NCBI GenBank assembly: GCA_030762895.1
Contig: CM061070.1
Coordinates: 36,917,652 to 36,981,651 of the forward strand
Length of the DNA: 64,000 nt
Direction: 5' to 3'
DNA from: Sophora flavescens
Taxonomy: Eukaryota; Streptophyta; Magnoliopsida; Fabales; Fabaceae
In this document: piece after piece, positions 42,801 to 50,545 of the stretch
Numbering within the stretch: position 1 is the first letter of the stretch
Layout: every line of letters starts with the position of its first letter
Notes under the pieces: generated by a model
What the model saw: the letters and a program-made list of their open reading frames with translations, nothing else
The model's database searches: none
Told to the model about the DNA's origin: nothing
Made by a program: the position numbers and the translations under genes

Positions 42801-43624
42801 TAATTCAGTTTTAAAGTCACATACTAGCGGTAAGAACCTACATTTAGATTCAGAGGTGAATTATCTTCTTGTGACTTGAAAACAATATCTGCCTTCCCCT
42901 GCAAAAGCACAACAGATTAAGTAACTCCTCTTAATCAAATACTGACAAAACAAAACCCATGAAGAAACAAACAACTAAAGCATCACAACACAAAGTTATT
43001 GTTGTAGATGGAAGCTTAGAACACAATTTAAAAATCCTACTACTGCTTATCTGTGCCGGGGTGCCCTTATGTGTGTATTAGCAACATAGCACATTTGCAT
43101 TTGAAGGGACAGTATAAATTTTACCTGTTGAGAACGAATAAGATAACTAGTTGAAAAGTATCAACCTTTAAAAACATATACGGTAGAAAACACACACAAA
43201 AGATGACAGAACAAAAGGTACACCAAAAGTGGAGTTTATACACAACCAGCAACTGGGAACCCTCAAACCATTTTACCCCTATGAAGTTGCAACAAACAAT
43301 CCAGAAATCAGATAAGACAAGGTTCTTTGACTTGTTTCGAAATGTTTAAATTTTTATCAAATAAACAGTTTTGCTTTAATTTAATCTAGATTCTAAAACT
43401 TGCAAAGAATTAAAAAGAAAAACTTCACCATCAGAATTAAGATTTTAAAAGAAAAAAGGAACATTGTCATTGAGTAGCAAAACAAAAAGCACAATAAAGT
43501 CATGAAAAATTACTAGGGCTCCATAGACGTCATAGAACTTGTCACATTTCTTGTTAGTTGTGGAATCATCTTCACCGCCATGATGCAGGCCTTCACTTTT
43601 CTTGTCCAACTCAGAGGAATCCAT
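24842..43624 (-). CDS. SDN5-like: DEDDh 3'-5' exonuclease, SDN5/REX1-like small RNA degrading nuclease (14 exons, 574 aa)
   Basis: Exons (plus coordinates, read right to left): 43514-43624, 42842-42898, 42705-42770, 38005-38138, 37815-37927, 31087-31215, 30929-30996, 29374-29433, 28765-28820, 28054-28114, 27649-27916, 26569-26750, 26186-26481, 24842-24965. They sum to 1725 bp with matching phases and no stop. The exonuclease domain spans about residues 215-375: Exo I ALDCEM (D223, E225), Exo II GHSMENDLLAL (D306), Exo III HDSIEDARATMEL (H355, D360). The N terminus has the family's KPLIPKVVMLYIPGLDAAL segment; the C terminus has TGHGDTAIVRR. SDN relatives trim single-stranded small RNAs from the 3' end; this subfamily's substrate is not shown here. 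All introns are GT-AG except the one after exon 11 (GC-AG). I chose ATG 43624; an in-frame ATG lies at 43636. Confidence is high for family, slightly lower for exon edges. Confidence 0.9.
24966..26185 (-). other. Intron 13 of the nuclease gene
   Basis: A 1.2-kb AT-rich intron with donor GTATGC and acceptor ATGAAG. I see no gene or recognisable mobile element in it. Confidence 0.7.
27157..27451 (-). mobile_element. Wukong-like TRIM element in intron 11
   Basis: A 295-bp element with 97-103 bp LTRs (27157-27253 and 27349-27451). Read on the minus strand, each LTR starts TGTTGGGAGTCCCACATCG and ends TCTAACA. The primer-binding site is a perfect TGGTATCAGAGC (27337-27348, reverse complement). 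The target duplication TGAAT is exact (27152-27156 and 27452-27456). There is no coding capacity; it is mobilised in trans by definition. Confidence 0.9.
27454..27648 (-). other. Donor-side part of intron 11 with GC splice site
   Basis: The donor at 27641-27648 reads GCAAGTAG on the minus strand; the acceptor CAG is at 26751-26753. Using GC keeps phase 1 and gives the conserved QNGPDFGSPPSF junction, whereas the nearby GT (GTAGTT) would place a stop in the next exon. Confidence 0.75.
28419..28456. repeat. CA/TA-type microsatellite in intron 9
   Basis: An imperfect dinucleotide run of the form ACACACGCGCACGCACACAC continuing into ATACATACATATATATA. Confidence 0.9.
28605..28626 (+). repeat. 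G-run tract (G7-T-G7-T-G4)
   Basis: The tract in intron 9 consists of three guanine runs separated by single T bases. On the plus strand it could fold as a G-quadruplex; on the transcribed sense (minus) strand it reads as a C-rich tract. Confidence 0.8.
29434..30928 (-). other. Intron 7 of the nuclease gene with an unexplained GC-rich block
   Basis: About 29790-30130 is markedly GC-rich against an AT-rich intron and has open frames of about 100-120 residues on both strands with no domain I recognise. Around 30530-30620 a separate block holds repeated GCTATA and TAGCAG phrases, such as CCGCTATAGCATTTTAGGG, which recall degenerate hAT-type ends. The two may be parts of an old DNA transposon, but I found no target duplication. 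Confidence 0.35.
31400..31650 (+). repeat. Left TIR of the MULE
   Basis: It starts GGCTAAACTCTGC and pairs with 36950-37211. The outer 110 bp match best; the inner part is a pyrimidine-rich stretch matched by a purine-rich one in the right TIR. Confidence 0.85.
31842..32178 (-). repeat. 3' LTR of the Reina-like element
   Basis: A direct repeat of 36612-36949, sharing ATAATATGGATAATGAACTG at one end and ACTAATCACATTTCTATCA at the other. The polypurine tract (reverse complement AAGGAGGTGGGAGT) lies at 32179-32192. Confidence 0.8.
32070..33128 (-). pseudogene. Gypsy integrase C-terminal half and chromodomain
   Basis: Stops and shifts break the central integrase (33128-32960), then the frame resumes with ALLRFLSNETK-type and WVFLKLRPHRQQSM sequences (about 32600). 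The chromodomain at 32363-32200 reads VIIQGGNEVQQTLIQWKN and EDVTWEDNEFLRGQFP; it probably directs insertion to modified chromatin. The reading frame runs on into the LTR. Confidence 0.78.
33129..34111 (-). pseudogene. Gypsy RNase H and integrase N-terminal half
   Basis: RNase H has the start FEVECDAAGRGIGAVLMQ (about 34015), ELMALVLCIQHWRHYL and FIVHTDHNSLKHFL (about 33830). The integrase HHCC zinc-binding region follows (GHSGFLRTYRRL, SCDVCQRQK, about 33330), then the catalytic DFITGLPKSKG (about 33240). It breaks at a stop at 33129. A frameshift near 34110 separates it from the reverse transcriptase. Confidence 0.85.
34112..34756 (-). pseudogene. Gypsy reverse transcriptase
   Basis: It starts at CVDYKALNKATIPDKYPIP, and holds FSKIDLKSGYHQIRV, the catalytic FVLVFFDDILIYS (about 34450) and GYYRKFIQDYGKIAKPL. 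Frameshifts at both ends (about 34760 and 34110) disconnect it from protease and RNase H. Confidence 0.88.
34728..35474 (-). pseudogene. Gypsy protease and linker
   Basis: The aspartic protease active site reads LIDSGASHNFIS (about 35460) and the flap region has LVLELGGMDMVLGV. The C-terminal part is the start of the RT region (YRYPHHQKEEIEKQ). The frame is lost near 34760. Confidence 0.85.
35574..36526 (-). pseudogene. Gypsy gag
   Basis: It begins MPRKPKMGDRVDALETQMGN at 36526. The capsid region has VAWITRAEIYFDVQN and IHWFNLL (about 36190). A frameshift follows near 36050 and then the zinc knuckle CFKCGGKYHPTLHKCPE (about 35690). The N-terminal heptad pattern suggests a coiled coil. Confidence 0.82.
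36612..36949 (-). repeat. 5' LTR of the Reina-like element
   Basis: It runs from TGTAACAGTATAATATGG to TTTCTATCA on the plus strand. The region beyond it (36527-36611) should hold the primer-binding site, but a clear tRNA match was not found, and the LTR may extend to about 36576. Confidence 0.75.
36950..37211 (-). repeat. Right TIR of the MULE
   Basis: The inverse complement of 31400-31650, ending GAGTTTAGCC before the duplicated AAAAATAAA. Confidence 0.85.
37212..37814 (-). other. Donor-side remainder of intron 5
   Basis: About 600 bp of AT-rich intron between the MULE and exon 5. Nothing else is recognisable. Confidence 0.6.
38950..39386 (+). repeat. 5' LTR of the gene-capturing element
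   Basis: It runs from TGATGCGGACATAAGG to GGTTCCTAACA. It differs from the 3' LTR at C/G in CCCAGCACTG and A/T in ATTTCAGTTC. Confidence 0.95.
39388..39399 (+). other. Primer-binding site of the gene-capturing element
   Basis: TGGTATCAAAGC, one mismatch from the complement of the plant initiator tRNA-Met 3' end, two bases inside the 5' LTR. Confidence 0.9.
39418..39909 (+). CDS. Gag-like leader ORF of the gene-capturing element
   Basis: A 163-residue frame starts 32 bp after the LTR. Its first 40 residues (MESKVENVKGRLRELRKEYQ) are a charged helix typical of Gypsy gag N termini. The rest is hydrophilic, with duplicated SDPSEMKTEKEGDSG and SDLSEMKTKN units. It lacks a capsid domain and zinc knuckle, so it is a truncated gag at best. 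Confidence 0.5.
   Translation: MMITARTAMESKVENVKGRLRELRKEYQSRLDEIKQLWKRRKGDYSRRRSRQDHAPSHRRHTPTMYAEEKDAEEEDNARGSDGSSNSVLYTVTEPETQTEGEMKANREIPEEERRFQVAHKVETEVEVDVSDPSEMKTEKEGDSGDISDLSEMKTKNQSCCGA
39910..40560 (+). other. GC-rich segment of unknown origin in the gene-capturing element
   Basis: Positions 39910-40215 are GGCGGAGG-rich with codon-like GGN content and open frames in more than one phase. Positions 40430-40560 read WPIKFGFIAEAIDKHKALGG in the frame that continues into the first gene fragment. I do not recognise either; they may be additional captured exons. Confidence 0.45.
40561..41060 (+). pseudogene. Captured fragment of a PHL/SPT20-like glutamine-rich gene
   Basis: An open frame with a polyglutamine run (QQAVPQQQQQQQLQQ) followed by QRQPQMQRKMMGLGTAVGM, GNPTGMGAARGIAGTGISAP and QNPMNLGQASN. 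This is characteristic of the C-terminal part of plant PHYTOCHROME-DEPENDENT LATE-FLOWERING / SPT20-domain proteins. It is part of the 351-codon frame 40424-41479. Only the Gln/Met/Gly-rich tail is present, not the SPT20 domain. A transcript from the LTR would read it in sense. Confidence 0.72.
41061..41479 (+). pseudogene. Captured fragment of a TMEM8/DUF3522-type membrane protein gene
   Basis: It continues in frame from the preceding fragment. It contains SLERCPKRCSSHGDCNLSFD and SYSFCFCDQHHGDFDC, an EGF-like cysteine pattern, then one hydrophobic segment (VWQAIFLIVWNAGAILLAYW) and a stop at 41477. This matches the extracellular EGF-like part and first membrane helix of plant DUF3522 proteins; the remaining helices are absent. 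Confidence 0.7.
41485..41630 (+). pseudogene. Captured fragment of aspartokinase-homoserine dehydrogenase
   Basis: The frame reads FSGTLSYIINNSQGGRVFNE and then VAEAKEAGYTEPDTRNDLSG. This corresponds to a conserved piece of the homoserine dehydrogenase half of the bifunctional plant enzyme. About 48 residues are present, far short of a domain, so it is non-functional as an enzyme. Confidence 0.72.
41626..41690 (+). pseudogene. Possible fourth captured fragment (heavy-metal P-type ATPase-like)
   Basis: VAVESADIVLVQSSLEEVLK follows directly and resembles the segment after the hinge motif of copper-transporting P1B ATPases. It is only about 20 residues, so similarity may be chance. The join falls at a shared GTxVA-like sequence. 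Confidence 0.3.
41700..41916 (+). pseudogene. 3' remnant of Gypsy polyprotein and polypurine tract
   Basis: Two imperfect KQWDPG units, then HSLVHLEDKVNFEGEG, the usual tail of plant Gypsy integrase ORFs, running into the polypurine tract and the LTR. It shows that the parental element was Ty3/Gypsy and was internally replaced. Confidence 0.55.
41917..42353 (+). repeat. 3' LTR of the gene-capturing element
   Basis: 437 bp, nearly identical to the 5' LTR, followed by the duplicated GTATC. Confidence 0.95.
42364..42704 (-). other. Donor-side remainder of intron 3
   Basis: About 340 bp of plain intron sequence between the probable solo LTR and exon 3. No further element seen. Confidence 0.6.
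42899..43513 (-). other. Intron 1 of the nuclease gene
   Basis: A 615-bp AT-rich intron, donor GTAATT and acceptor TTTTGCAG. No element recognised. Confidence 0.7.
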
Positions 43625-43915
43625 TCTCTCTCTCAACAGCTGCTACTTCAGAGTTCGGACACAAAATGTCTTAAACTCAACTTAACAAAAAAGTAAAGGT
43701 GTTCATGGATCCAGTTTGGGAAAAAGGTCCAAACCCGTTAACAAAAAAGAAACAAAATTCAACACGATAAACACATACAGAGCAACAAACATAAAGAAGG
43801 GAAATGCAACAGTGGGGCACGACTACATAAGACACTTGGTAATGGTTTTGGGTGGGTGAGGGTCTCGAATGAACGAGGAAAGAACGGAGAAAGTCGAACT
43901 TTGAGTTATTGTCCT
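43625..43915 (-). promoter_or_regulatory. 5' leader and truncated upstream region of the nuclease gene
   Basis: Only about 290 bp separate the start codon from the LTR of the Gypsy element at 43916. The region has CT-rich leader sequence near the ATG but no clear TATA box on the minus strand. The proximal promoter is therefore either very compact or partly supplied by LTR sequence. Confidence 0.4.
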
Positions 43916-44300
43916 TGTAATATCCGAGATGTTTGGGCCCCGAAATTGGGCCTATTGGACTGACCTCAATCCTTGACCCCAAGTATAATTGGAGTCTTTT
44001 ACCGGAGAGATGGTTATGGCGGTTGCAACCGAGATCGTGGGAGGGTGGTCGAAGCCGAGATCGTGTGCCAGTCAATGATACAGGATGGAAGATAATGAAC
44101 TCAGGCCGGAAATCCGAGTAGTTTTGAAATTAGGCTCTGTATAAGTAAGGGGGTGGAGGAGAGGGGGGGTAAGCTATTTTCATATAATTGACTATTAACT
44201 CAGACATTAATATACGAGTTTCTTTGAGTTAAGAGTGTTCTTGAGAGTAGCGATATCGTTCCTTGTAGATTCTTTATTTGTGTTAGGGTTTGCAAGAACA
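43916..44300 (+). repeat. 5' LTR of the Tat/Athila-type element
   Basis: 385 bp, TG...CA (TGTAATATCC to TGCAAGAACA), ending directly before the primer-binding region. A TATA-like CTGTATAAGTAAG lies at about 44136. GTCCT (43911-43915) would be the target duplication; its partner is not in view. Confidence 0.75.
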
Positions 44301-44364
44301 TTTTGGCTCCCACCGTGGGACCGAGGCAAATATTCCCCGGTCACACTGTAACTTTCACAAGACG

Positions 44365-44920
44365 ATGGCAGGATCGAGAAGCCTAGAGGGGAGAAGGACT
44401 GATACTGGTTCGAGGCGAGAATCAAGAAGGCGGTCAAGAGACGTAGATAGCGAGGCATTGGAGAGAGATGTCAGTGACTTAAGACATCAGGTAGAACAGT
44501 TGAGAAGAAGCCAAGGTGGAGAAAAGAGTCGAGGTAGGAGCAGGGAGAGAAGTAACTCCTCTCGCTGGAGTAAAAGTAGCCGAATTCGGTGGAAAAGGAG
44601 TGAAAGCCGAGAGGAGGAATCCAGAACTGAGGTGTCAAACCGAAATAGACGCAGGTCCAGTAATCAAGGAAGCCGGAGCTGAAGATGAAGTCCTTCTGAA
44701 GACAGAACCTATGTCTTGAGAAGTGAGATCGGAGATTCCAATCAGGAGAGGTGTTGTCGTCGTTCCGGGGGGCGAGAATCTAGTTATAGGAGAGGTAGAG
44801 AATATAGAGAACGACGTTCGAAAGGAAGGAGGGATCATCCTTTCACTGATGAGGTGATGTCCGAGCCCGTACCCACAATTTCCGTTTCCCAAAAATGAGA
44901 CACTATGATGGTGCCTCAGA
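44365..44920 (+). pseudogene. Gypsy gag N-terminal part
   Basis: The frame starts MAGSRSLEGRRTDTGSRRES, rich in Arg/Ser/Glu, with a coiled segment VDSEALERDVSDLRHQVEQL. Stops occur from 44680 on, and after a frame change the sequence reaches the capsid start (MRHYDGASD) exactly at the solo LTR insertion. Confidence 0.7.
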
Positions 44921-45710
44921 TGAGACACCCCGCTGTGCCTCTTTGTGTCATTAGATTAAAACCTCATTATTTAATTACTTAATCACACGCTTAACGTGAA
45001 AATACGTAAAAATTAAAACTTAACTTATAAAGAATACAACTTCATATAGAATGGCATATCACAATATAAGTATATTATGCATATTACAAAACACTATTGA
45101 GGATATCCTATCAGTAGGATCCCTCACAGGCATATACTTAGACAAAAGTTAAACAGCGGAAAACATAATAAAAATACGCCTCACGAGACGCACTGGCCAT
45201 AACTAACTAGACCCTAATCACCATGGGTCACAAAATCCCTCCGCCCTCCCGGTTCGTAGGGAGTTCCATCCAACGCCTCTTGGTTACGCTCATCCATAGG
45301 GTCTTCTCGTACAATTCCACAAGGAGATAAAATACAACATACAGAAATATACAGGGGATAAGAAACATTTCTATCATCAAAAAGTGGAAAAGAGTCAGAG
45401 TAAATTATACAGTAATTGTCACAGGCAATCAACAAACATAACTAACGAATCATCCTCGAGTTAATATATATCACCCTCTACCCTTACTCTCAGGTAATCT
45501 AACACGTTATTTTAACATAACCCCTTTAATCCTGTCACCATGTCTTTACGTTATCGTGGCCACTACCACTCATGTCACCATCCCTCATTTGCATTGGGGC
45601 ACACCCTTATTCCCGTTAGGATGTTCCACCTAGTGCACACCTCCATTCCCGTTAAGGTGTTCCAACCCCATTCCCGTTAAGGTGGAAGTGGTCTCGCGAG
45701 AACTCTTGAT

Positions 45711-46030
45711 TTTACGTGTATTATATTACCAATACACGATGTATTATATTACCAATACACAGAAGTGTTTTACGTGTATTATATTACCAATACATGGTGT
45801 ATTATATTACCAATACACAGAAGTGTTTTACGTATATTATATTACCAATACACAGTGTATTATATTACCAATACACAGTGTATTATATTACCAATACACA
45901 GATGTCCTTGCGTATTATGTTACCAATACACTTTTGTCTTTGTGTGTTATATTACCAATACACTTTTGTCTTGGTGTATTATATTACCAATACACTTTTG
46001 TCCATGTGTATTATATTACCAATACACGGT
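45711..46030 (+). repeat. Hairpin-unit tandem array (11 copies of ATATTACCAATACAC)
   Basis: Eleven units share GTATTATATTACCAATACAC at spacings of 23-34 bp. Most contain a 7-bp inverted repeat, GTGTATT ... AATACAC, around an 8-bp loop, so each unit can form a short hairpin. All three plus frames stay open over the array, a composition effect rather than coding. Confidence 0.9.
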
Positions 46031-46934
46031 CATGGACAACAACACCTATACTTGAATCCCACCAAACCGATTTAACAACATCCTAGTACCTTAACCTTCC
46101 ATTAGAACTTGACACATATTCTATGCGATAACACCTCTTTAACATACATCATCTAAGTTAGGCACTTCTAAATCATCATTATCCTCACACCCAAAACAAT
46201 CATCTCGTAGACAACATATATATCTTTGCTTAAAATCCACTAAGCATAATAATAAAAATCAGGCAGATCATGCATAACACAATATCAATCAAAATATTCC
46301 AATATCACCAACATAGCACAAAAATCAATTCAATAAAGGTAATAAGCTCAAATCAACCATCAAGAATATAAAATCAACCTAATATCGATAAACCTACAAT
46401 CCCCTAATCGCCATTGATTTTTCAGAAAAGGTTTCCAATGTGATTTTGGTCTTGTCGATTACTCGACTACTAGTAGGGTTTAGGTCGCCCTACATAATTA
46501 TTATATAATCTACTACTTATCCATTCCGACGATAGGTTTATTCTTTTCCCCACCTGGGTTATCAACGAACTCCCGAACTCGAAGCTCCCCGTCATCACAC
46601 CACAAAGTATTAACTCCGGCTTCTGTGAAGGTAAGGAGATTAGATGCTCGAAGAGGTATACCATGAACGTCCTCGTTTCCTCTGTCATGGAAGTCTAAGG
46701 TTATGAACACAAAATCACAAGTTAAAATCAAATAAGAACACTAAACCACAAGGTATAGGTTCGGCCAAGACTAGTTCTTAGGGTTAGAGATTCCCGAAAA
46801 TTATACAGCTCATGGATTTATGATCCTTAAGTGTTAGAAGTTCATAAACAATGATCATTTAACAAAGTTGAATTAAAATCCCACTAAGTTATACACTTAG
46901 GGTATTCGGCCAAGGCTAGTAAAATAGGCTAGCA

Positions 46935-47375
46935 TTCACTAAACTTTCCAATCTCTTAGGTTTAGCATCTGTATGTATTAAGGAGCTCAAAACCATGATC
47001 ATTTTGTAAAAATAAGAACAAAGTATCCTAGGTCCATAACCTTCTAGTTTCGGCCTTCATAGGATTTATAGGTTAGAAATCTTTAAACCTTCCAATCTCT
47101 TAGACTTAGCATCAAAATATCTTGTGGAGCTCAAGTCCATGATCATTTTGGAAAACAATGGAAACTTAAACATTCCAATCTCTTAGACTTAGCATCCAAA
47201 TATCTTATGGAGCTCAAGTCCATGATCATCTTGGAAAAAAGAAAGTAATACATCATAGCTTTAATAACATAGAATAAACAAGTTAGAAATCCTTAAACTT
47301 TCCAATCTCTTAGACTTAGCATCCAAATATCTTATGGAGCATAAGACCATGATCATTTTGGAAAAATAAAAACTC
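46935..47375 (+). repeat. Diverged 80-130 bp repeats in the solo LTR
   Basis: Four copies of a block with TTCCAATCTCTTAG, AGCATCCAAATATCTTATGG and CCATGATCATTTTGGAAAA, at about 46945, 47088, 47170 and 47300. Weaker related phrases continue to about 47650 and occur in the LTR fragment at 2650-3060. Confidence 0.75.
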
Positions 47376-48656
47376 AAACATCCTAGCACCTAAACACTAA
47401 GTTTCGGTCATCATAGGATGATGAGGAAAATATTCTTTGTTTAACAAAAACTCTTAGGTTTAGAATCACAAGGTATTAAGAGTTCTAAATCCATGATCAT
47501 ACTTGGAAAGTTGAAACATAGTACCCTAGGCTTACTTATTCATATTTTCAGCCATCATAGGAACATGCTATCAAAACTTCCAAGATTTATAGATTTAAGA
47601 TCAATGGATAGCTAGAAACTCAAACACATGATCATATTCCAAAAGTTGAAACAAAAACTTCCTAGGTCACAAATGCAAGCATTCGGCCTTCATTGGAAGA
47701 GATAGGTAGAGATTTTTGTTTTACACAACCTCTTAGTATGTGAAAATAAAAGTTAATATAAGACTATAAAAAGTGGTTTCAACTCAAAAGGAGTTTTCTA
47801 CCATTTTAGAGAGATTTTAGAAGTTTAAAGCATATAAAGAACACATAAAGTAAACTAAGAAATAAAAGATGGAACTTGCAAAAATATTCATATGAGAGCA
47901 ATACCCTTAGTATAAGGAACAACTTTAATGAAGAACTCAAGTGGAAAAGACTAATAAAAATGGAAGCTTTAAGTGTTTGAAAAAAAAAATGGAAGAAGTT
48001 GAAGAAGTATGAAGATGGAGGAAGAAAATGAGAGAATGAAGATAAGTGATGATTATATAGAGGGGGGATTAGGGGAGTGCGAAATTTTGGAGAGAGGATG
48101 AGCTTGGAGAGCAAGTTTTGTCTTTAAGACTTGTTTGTTTGAAGAGGAAAGAGAAAAATAGGTTTTTAGAATATAATATGTTATAATTTGAAAGTGTGAT
48201 GATTACACTTTTGGAGTGTGTCATAACCCATTTCCATCAAGTCCCATCAAGTCACTTCACTTCTTTTGTGCTCCCTAATCTGCTCCATTTCCTACCCAGT
48301 TGTATTTTCTGATCGTAATTCTTCCGACGTTTTCGCTCGAATAAAATATTATATTCCATTTTTGAACGAAAATTTTCAAAATAACCAAAGTTAAAGGAAA
48401 CATATTAAAAACACTAACCGTCTTCGTTCACGGGTCAAAATTAGGTTTTCTGCATAGTAAACTTGTACCGGCAGTGAAAACGCAGACCGACTTTTATCTG
48501 AATTTTCAACCAAAATTTTTACCGTAACCCTCTACCATAAAGTAGGCTATGAATATGATTTTATTTTAATCAAAAACACTTTCTAACTCTCAAATTAAAA
48601 TATAATTAATTATATTTTAACCGGTTGAATAACATAATTAAAATCAGGCTGTTACA

Positions 48657-50096
48657 TCAGATCCGCAAGAGCATCTCACGGTCTTCAATGTCAAGGTGAT
48701 GGTCTCACACATCTCGTTGAGGGTTAAGTGTCAAGTTTTTCCAACAACTCTCGAAGGCCCGACCCTCATGTGGTTCTCTTAATTGCCACCGAGATCGGTT
48801 TCCTCTTGGAATGACTTGACCGAGAAATTTCTCATACAATTTGCTACCAGTAGAATGTATAGGAAGACTTCGGCTTGCTTGGATAATTTTAAACAGGAGA
48901 AAAATGAGATACTTTCGGAGTATTTGGATCGGTTTAGTGCGGAGATAGTGAACAGAGATTTGGAGCCTGGAGTGGCTCTACATTCCATGAGGGCTGGCTT
49001 GCGAGAAGGGCCTTTTCTAGATTCATTGTCAAAAAGACCGGCTATTGACATTGATGATCTCAGGAAGCGAGCGTCCAAGTACATCAGCATGGAGGAGGCG
49101 AGAGAGGCAAAAAGGAAGGAGAGGGTGGATAATCAAGAAAGGAGAATGAATCAAAATGTTGGGAGGAGATTGGCGTCCAGAATTGAGGTACTTCCCAGAT
49201 TGTACGAACTGAGAGTACCGAAGTATACCATGTACACTCCTCTCAATACTACAAGAGCGCGGATCCTAGACGAGGTGTGCCATGCAAGTGTTGTGGAGTA
49301 TCCTCCTCCAACAACCGCACCAGAGTCAGCCGATAGAAGAAGGTACTGTCGTTTCCATAACCTGTTTGGTCATACCACTGAAGAGTGTGTTGAATGGAAA
49401 GATCAGATCGAGGAATTGGTACAGATGGGGGAACTTACGGATTATGTGCAATGGGGAGGACCGAGAAGACAAGCGCCATGGAGAGGGTATGGAGGCAGAG
49501 GCCGTGGAAAAAGGAAGAGGAGCAGGAGGGAGAGCAAATGTATTCAGGAGAGAAGATCAGGAGAGAATGGGGAAGAAGCAAAACAATGAAGATCATCGTG
49601 TGGAAAATAACCTTCAAGTGAGAGGTGTTAGAAATACAATCCCAGGAGGTTTTGTTGGAGGGGGTGTAACTAGTTCGACGAGAAGGAGACATCTCAGAGC
49701 AGCGAAGTCGGTGTACTCAGTCATTCAGAAATCGGGGCAAAATCATCGTTCCATAACCTTCACTGATGACGATTTTGTAGGAGCTGATCTAAATCAAGAC
49801 GATCCCATGGTTATCTCGGTGGAACTACCAAACTTTGGGGTGAGGAAGACTCTAGTAGATCGAGGGAGTTCAGCAGACATCTTGTACTATCGAACTTTCA
49901 AAAAGTTGGGAATACCGGAGAGTGAAATCAAGGAGTTCGGAAATACCTTAGTGGGTTTCGCCGGGGAGCATGTTGAAACTCGGGAGTATATTGAGTTGCT
50001 AACTAAGCTCGGTAAAGACTTATTTTCCCAAACCATTGCGGTGAAGTTTATTATCGTGGATGCTCCGAAGGCGGCATACAATTTAATTATCGGGTG
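48657..50096 (+). pseudogene. Gypsy gag C-terminal part and protease
   Basis: Gag resumes with SDPQEHLTVFNVKVMVSHIS (stop near 48730), then SSWNDLTEKFLIQFATSR (about 48800) and EYLDRFSAEIV. The zinc-binding motif YCRFHNLFGHTTEECVEWKD follows (about 49345). After a frame change the aspartic protease has the active-site region LVDRGSSADILYY (about 49850) and ends KAAYNLIIG with a stop at 50095. The Asp is preserved, but the residue after it is Arg rather than the usual Thr or Gly. Confidence 0.8.
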
Positions 50097-50545
50097 ACCT
50101 AGTTTGAATGAGCTCGGCGCGATAGTATCCACACCTCATCTCACCATGAAGTTTCATTCTAGTACGGGTGAAGTGATCTCGATGAGGAATGGTCAGAAGG
50201 AAGCTCGGCAGTGCTATGTAGATAGTTTGAAGGTGAATTTCAGGGAAGAGGAAGAGTCAGTCGAGAAGGAAATGGAAACGGATAAAAAGCGGAAGGGGTA
50301 AAATGCAAGTGGCTTCGGTGGGAAAAGTTGAGTTAGATCCTCGAGTAGACATGAAGGAGTTGTGCCCACATAGCCCAATAAGGGTTGATGCCTTATAAGC
50401 CAAGTTATCATCATTATGGAAGCCCCTTGGACCATGGGGTGTGATCTCTATTGGTAGGGGCTATTACGAGTTTTCCTTTTCTTCTTTAGACGACCTACGA
50501 AGGGTAAGATTTGTCACATCTTGGAATTTAAAACCAGGTTTCTTG
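50097..50545 (+). pseudogene. Linker toward RT of the Tat/Athila-type element
   Basis: PSLNELGAIVSTPHLTMKF continues the conserved post-protease region; after 50301 frames are broken. The element is cut at 50545 by an LTR whose presumed target site is TCTTG (50541-50545). Confidence 0.65.

Larger units (their letters stand above)
44921..48656 (+). repeat. 3.7-kb solo LTR of a long-LTR Gypsy family
   Basis: It starts TGAGACACCCCGC and ends GGCTGTTACA, with an exact target duplication TCAGA (44916-44920 and 48657-48661) inside the gag of the host element. It has no gag or pol. The TGxxACACCCC-type start and great length fit LTRs of Tekay/Del-like chromoviruses. The fragment at 2603-4098 is from the same family. 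A deletion derivative with unrecognised internal repeats cannot be excluded. Confidence 0.75.
43916..50545 (+). mobile_element. Tat/Athila-type Gypsy element, 5' half, twice interrupted
   Basis: The 5' LTR (43916-44300) starts TGTAATATCCGAG and is followed by TTTTGGCTCCCACCGTGGGA, the primer-binding region typical of plant non-chromovirus Gypsy elements. Gag starts at 44365, is split at 44920/48657 by a solo LTR (duplication TCAGA) and continues to the protease (about 50090). Sequence then ends at 50545 where the Sirevirus derivative begins. RT, RNase H, integrase and 3' LTR are not seen. The LTR promoter points away from the nuclease gene. Confidence 0.8.

Noticed and set aside
44516..44898. 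Arg/Ser-rich splicing factor-like protein
   Set aside because: The RS-like composition is the N terminus of the Gypsy gag in overlapping frames, placed directly behind an LTR and primer-binding site.
45682..46086. Protein of 96-134 residues over the ATTACCAATACAC array
   Set aside because: All three frames are open simultaneously because of the repeat composition; no start context or homology.
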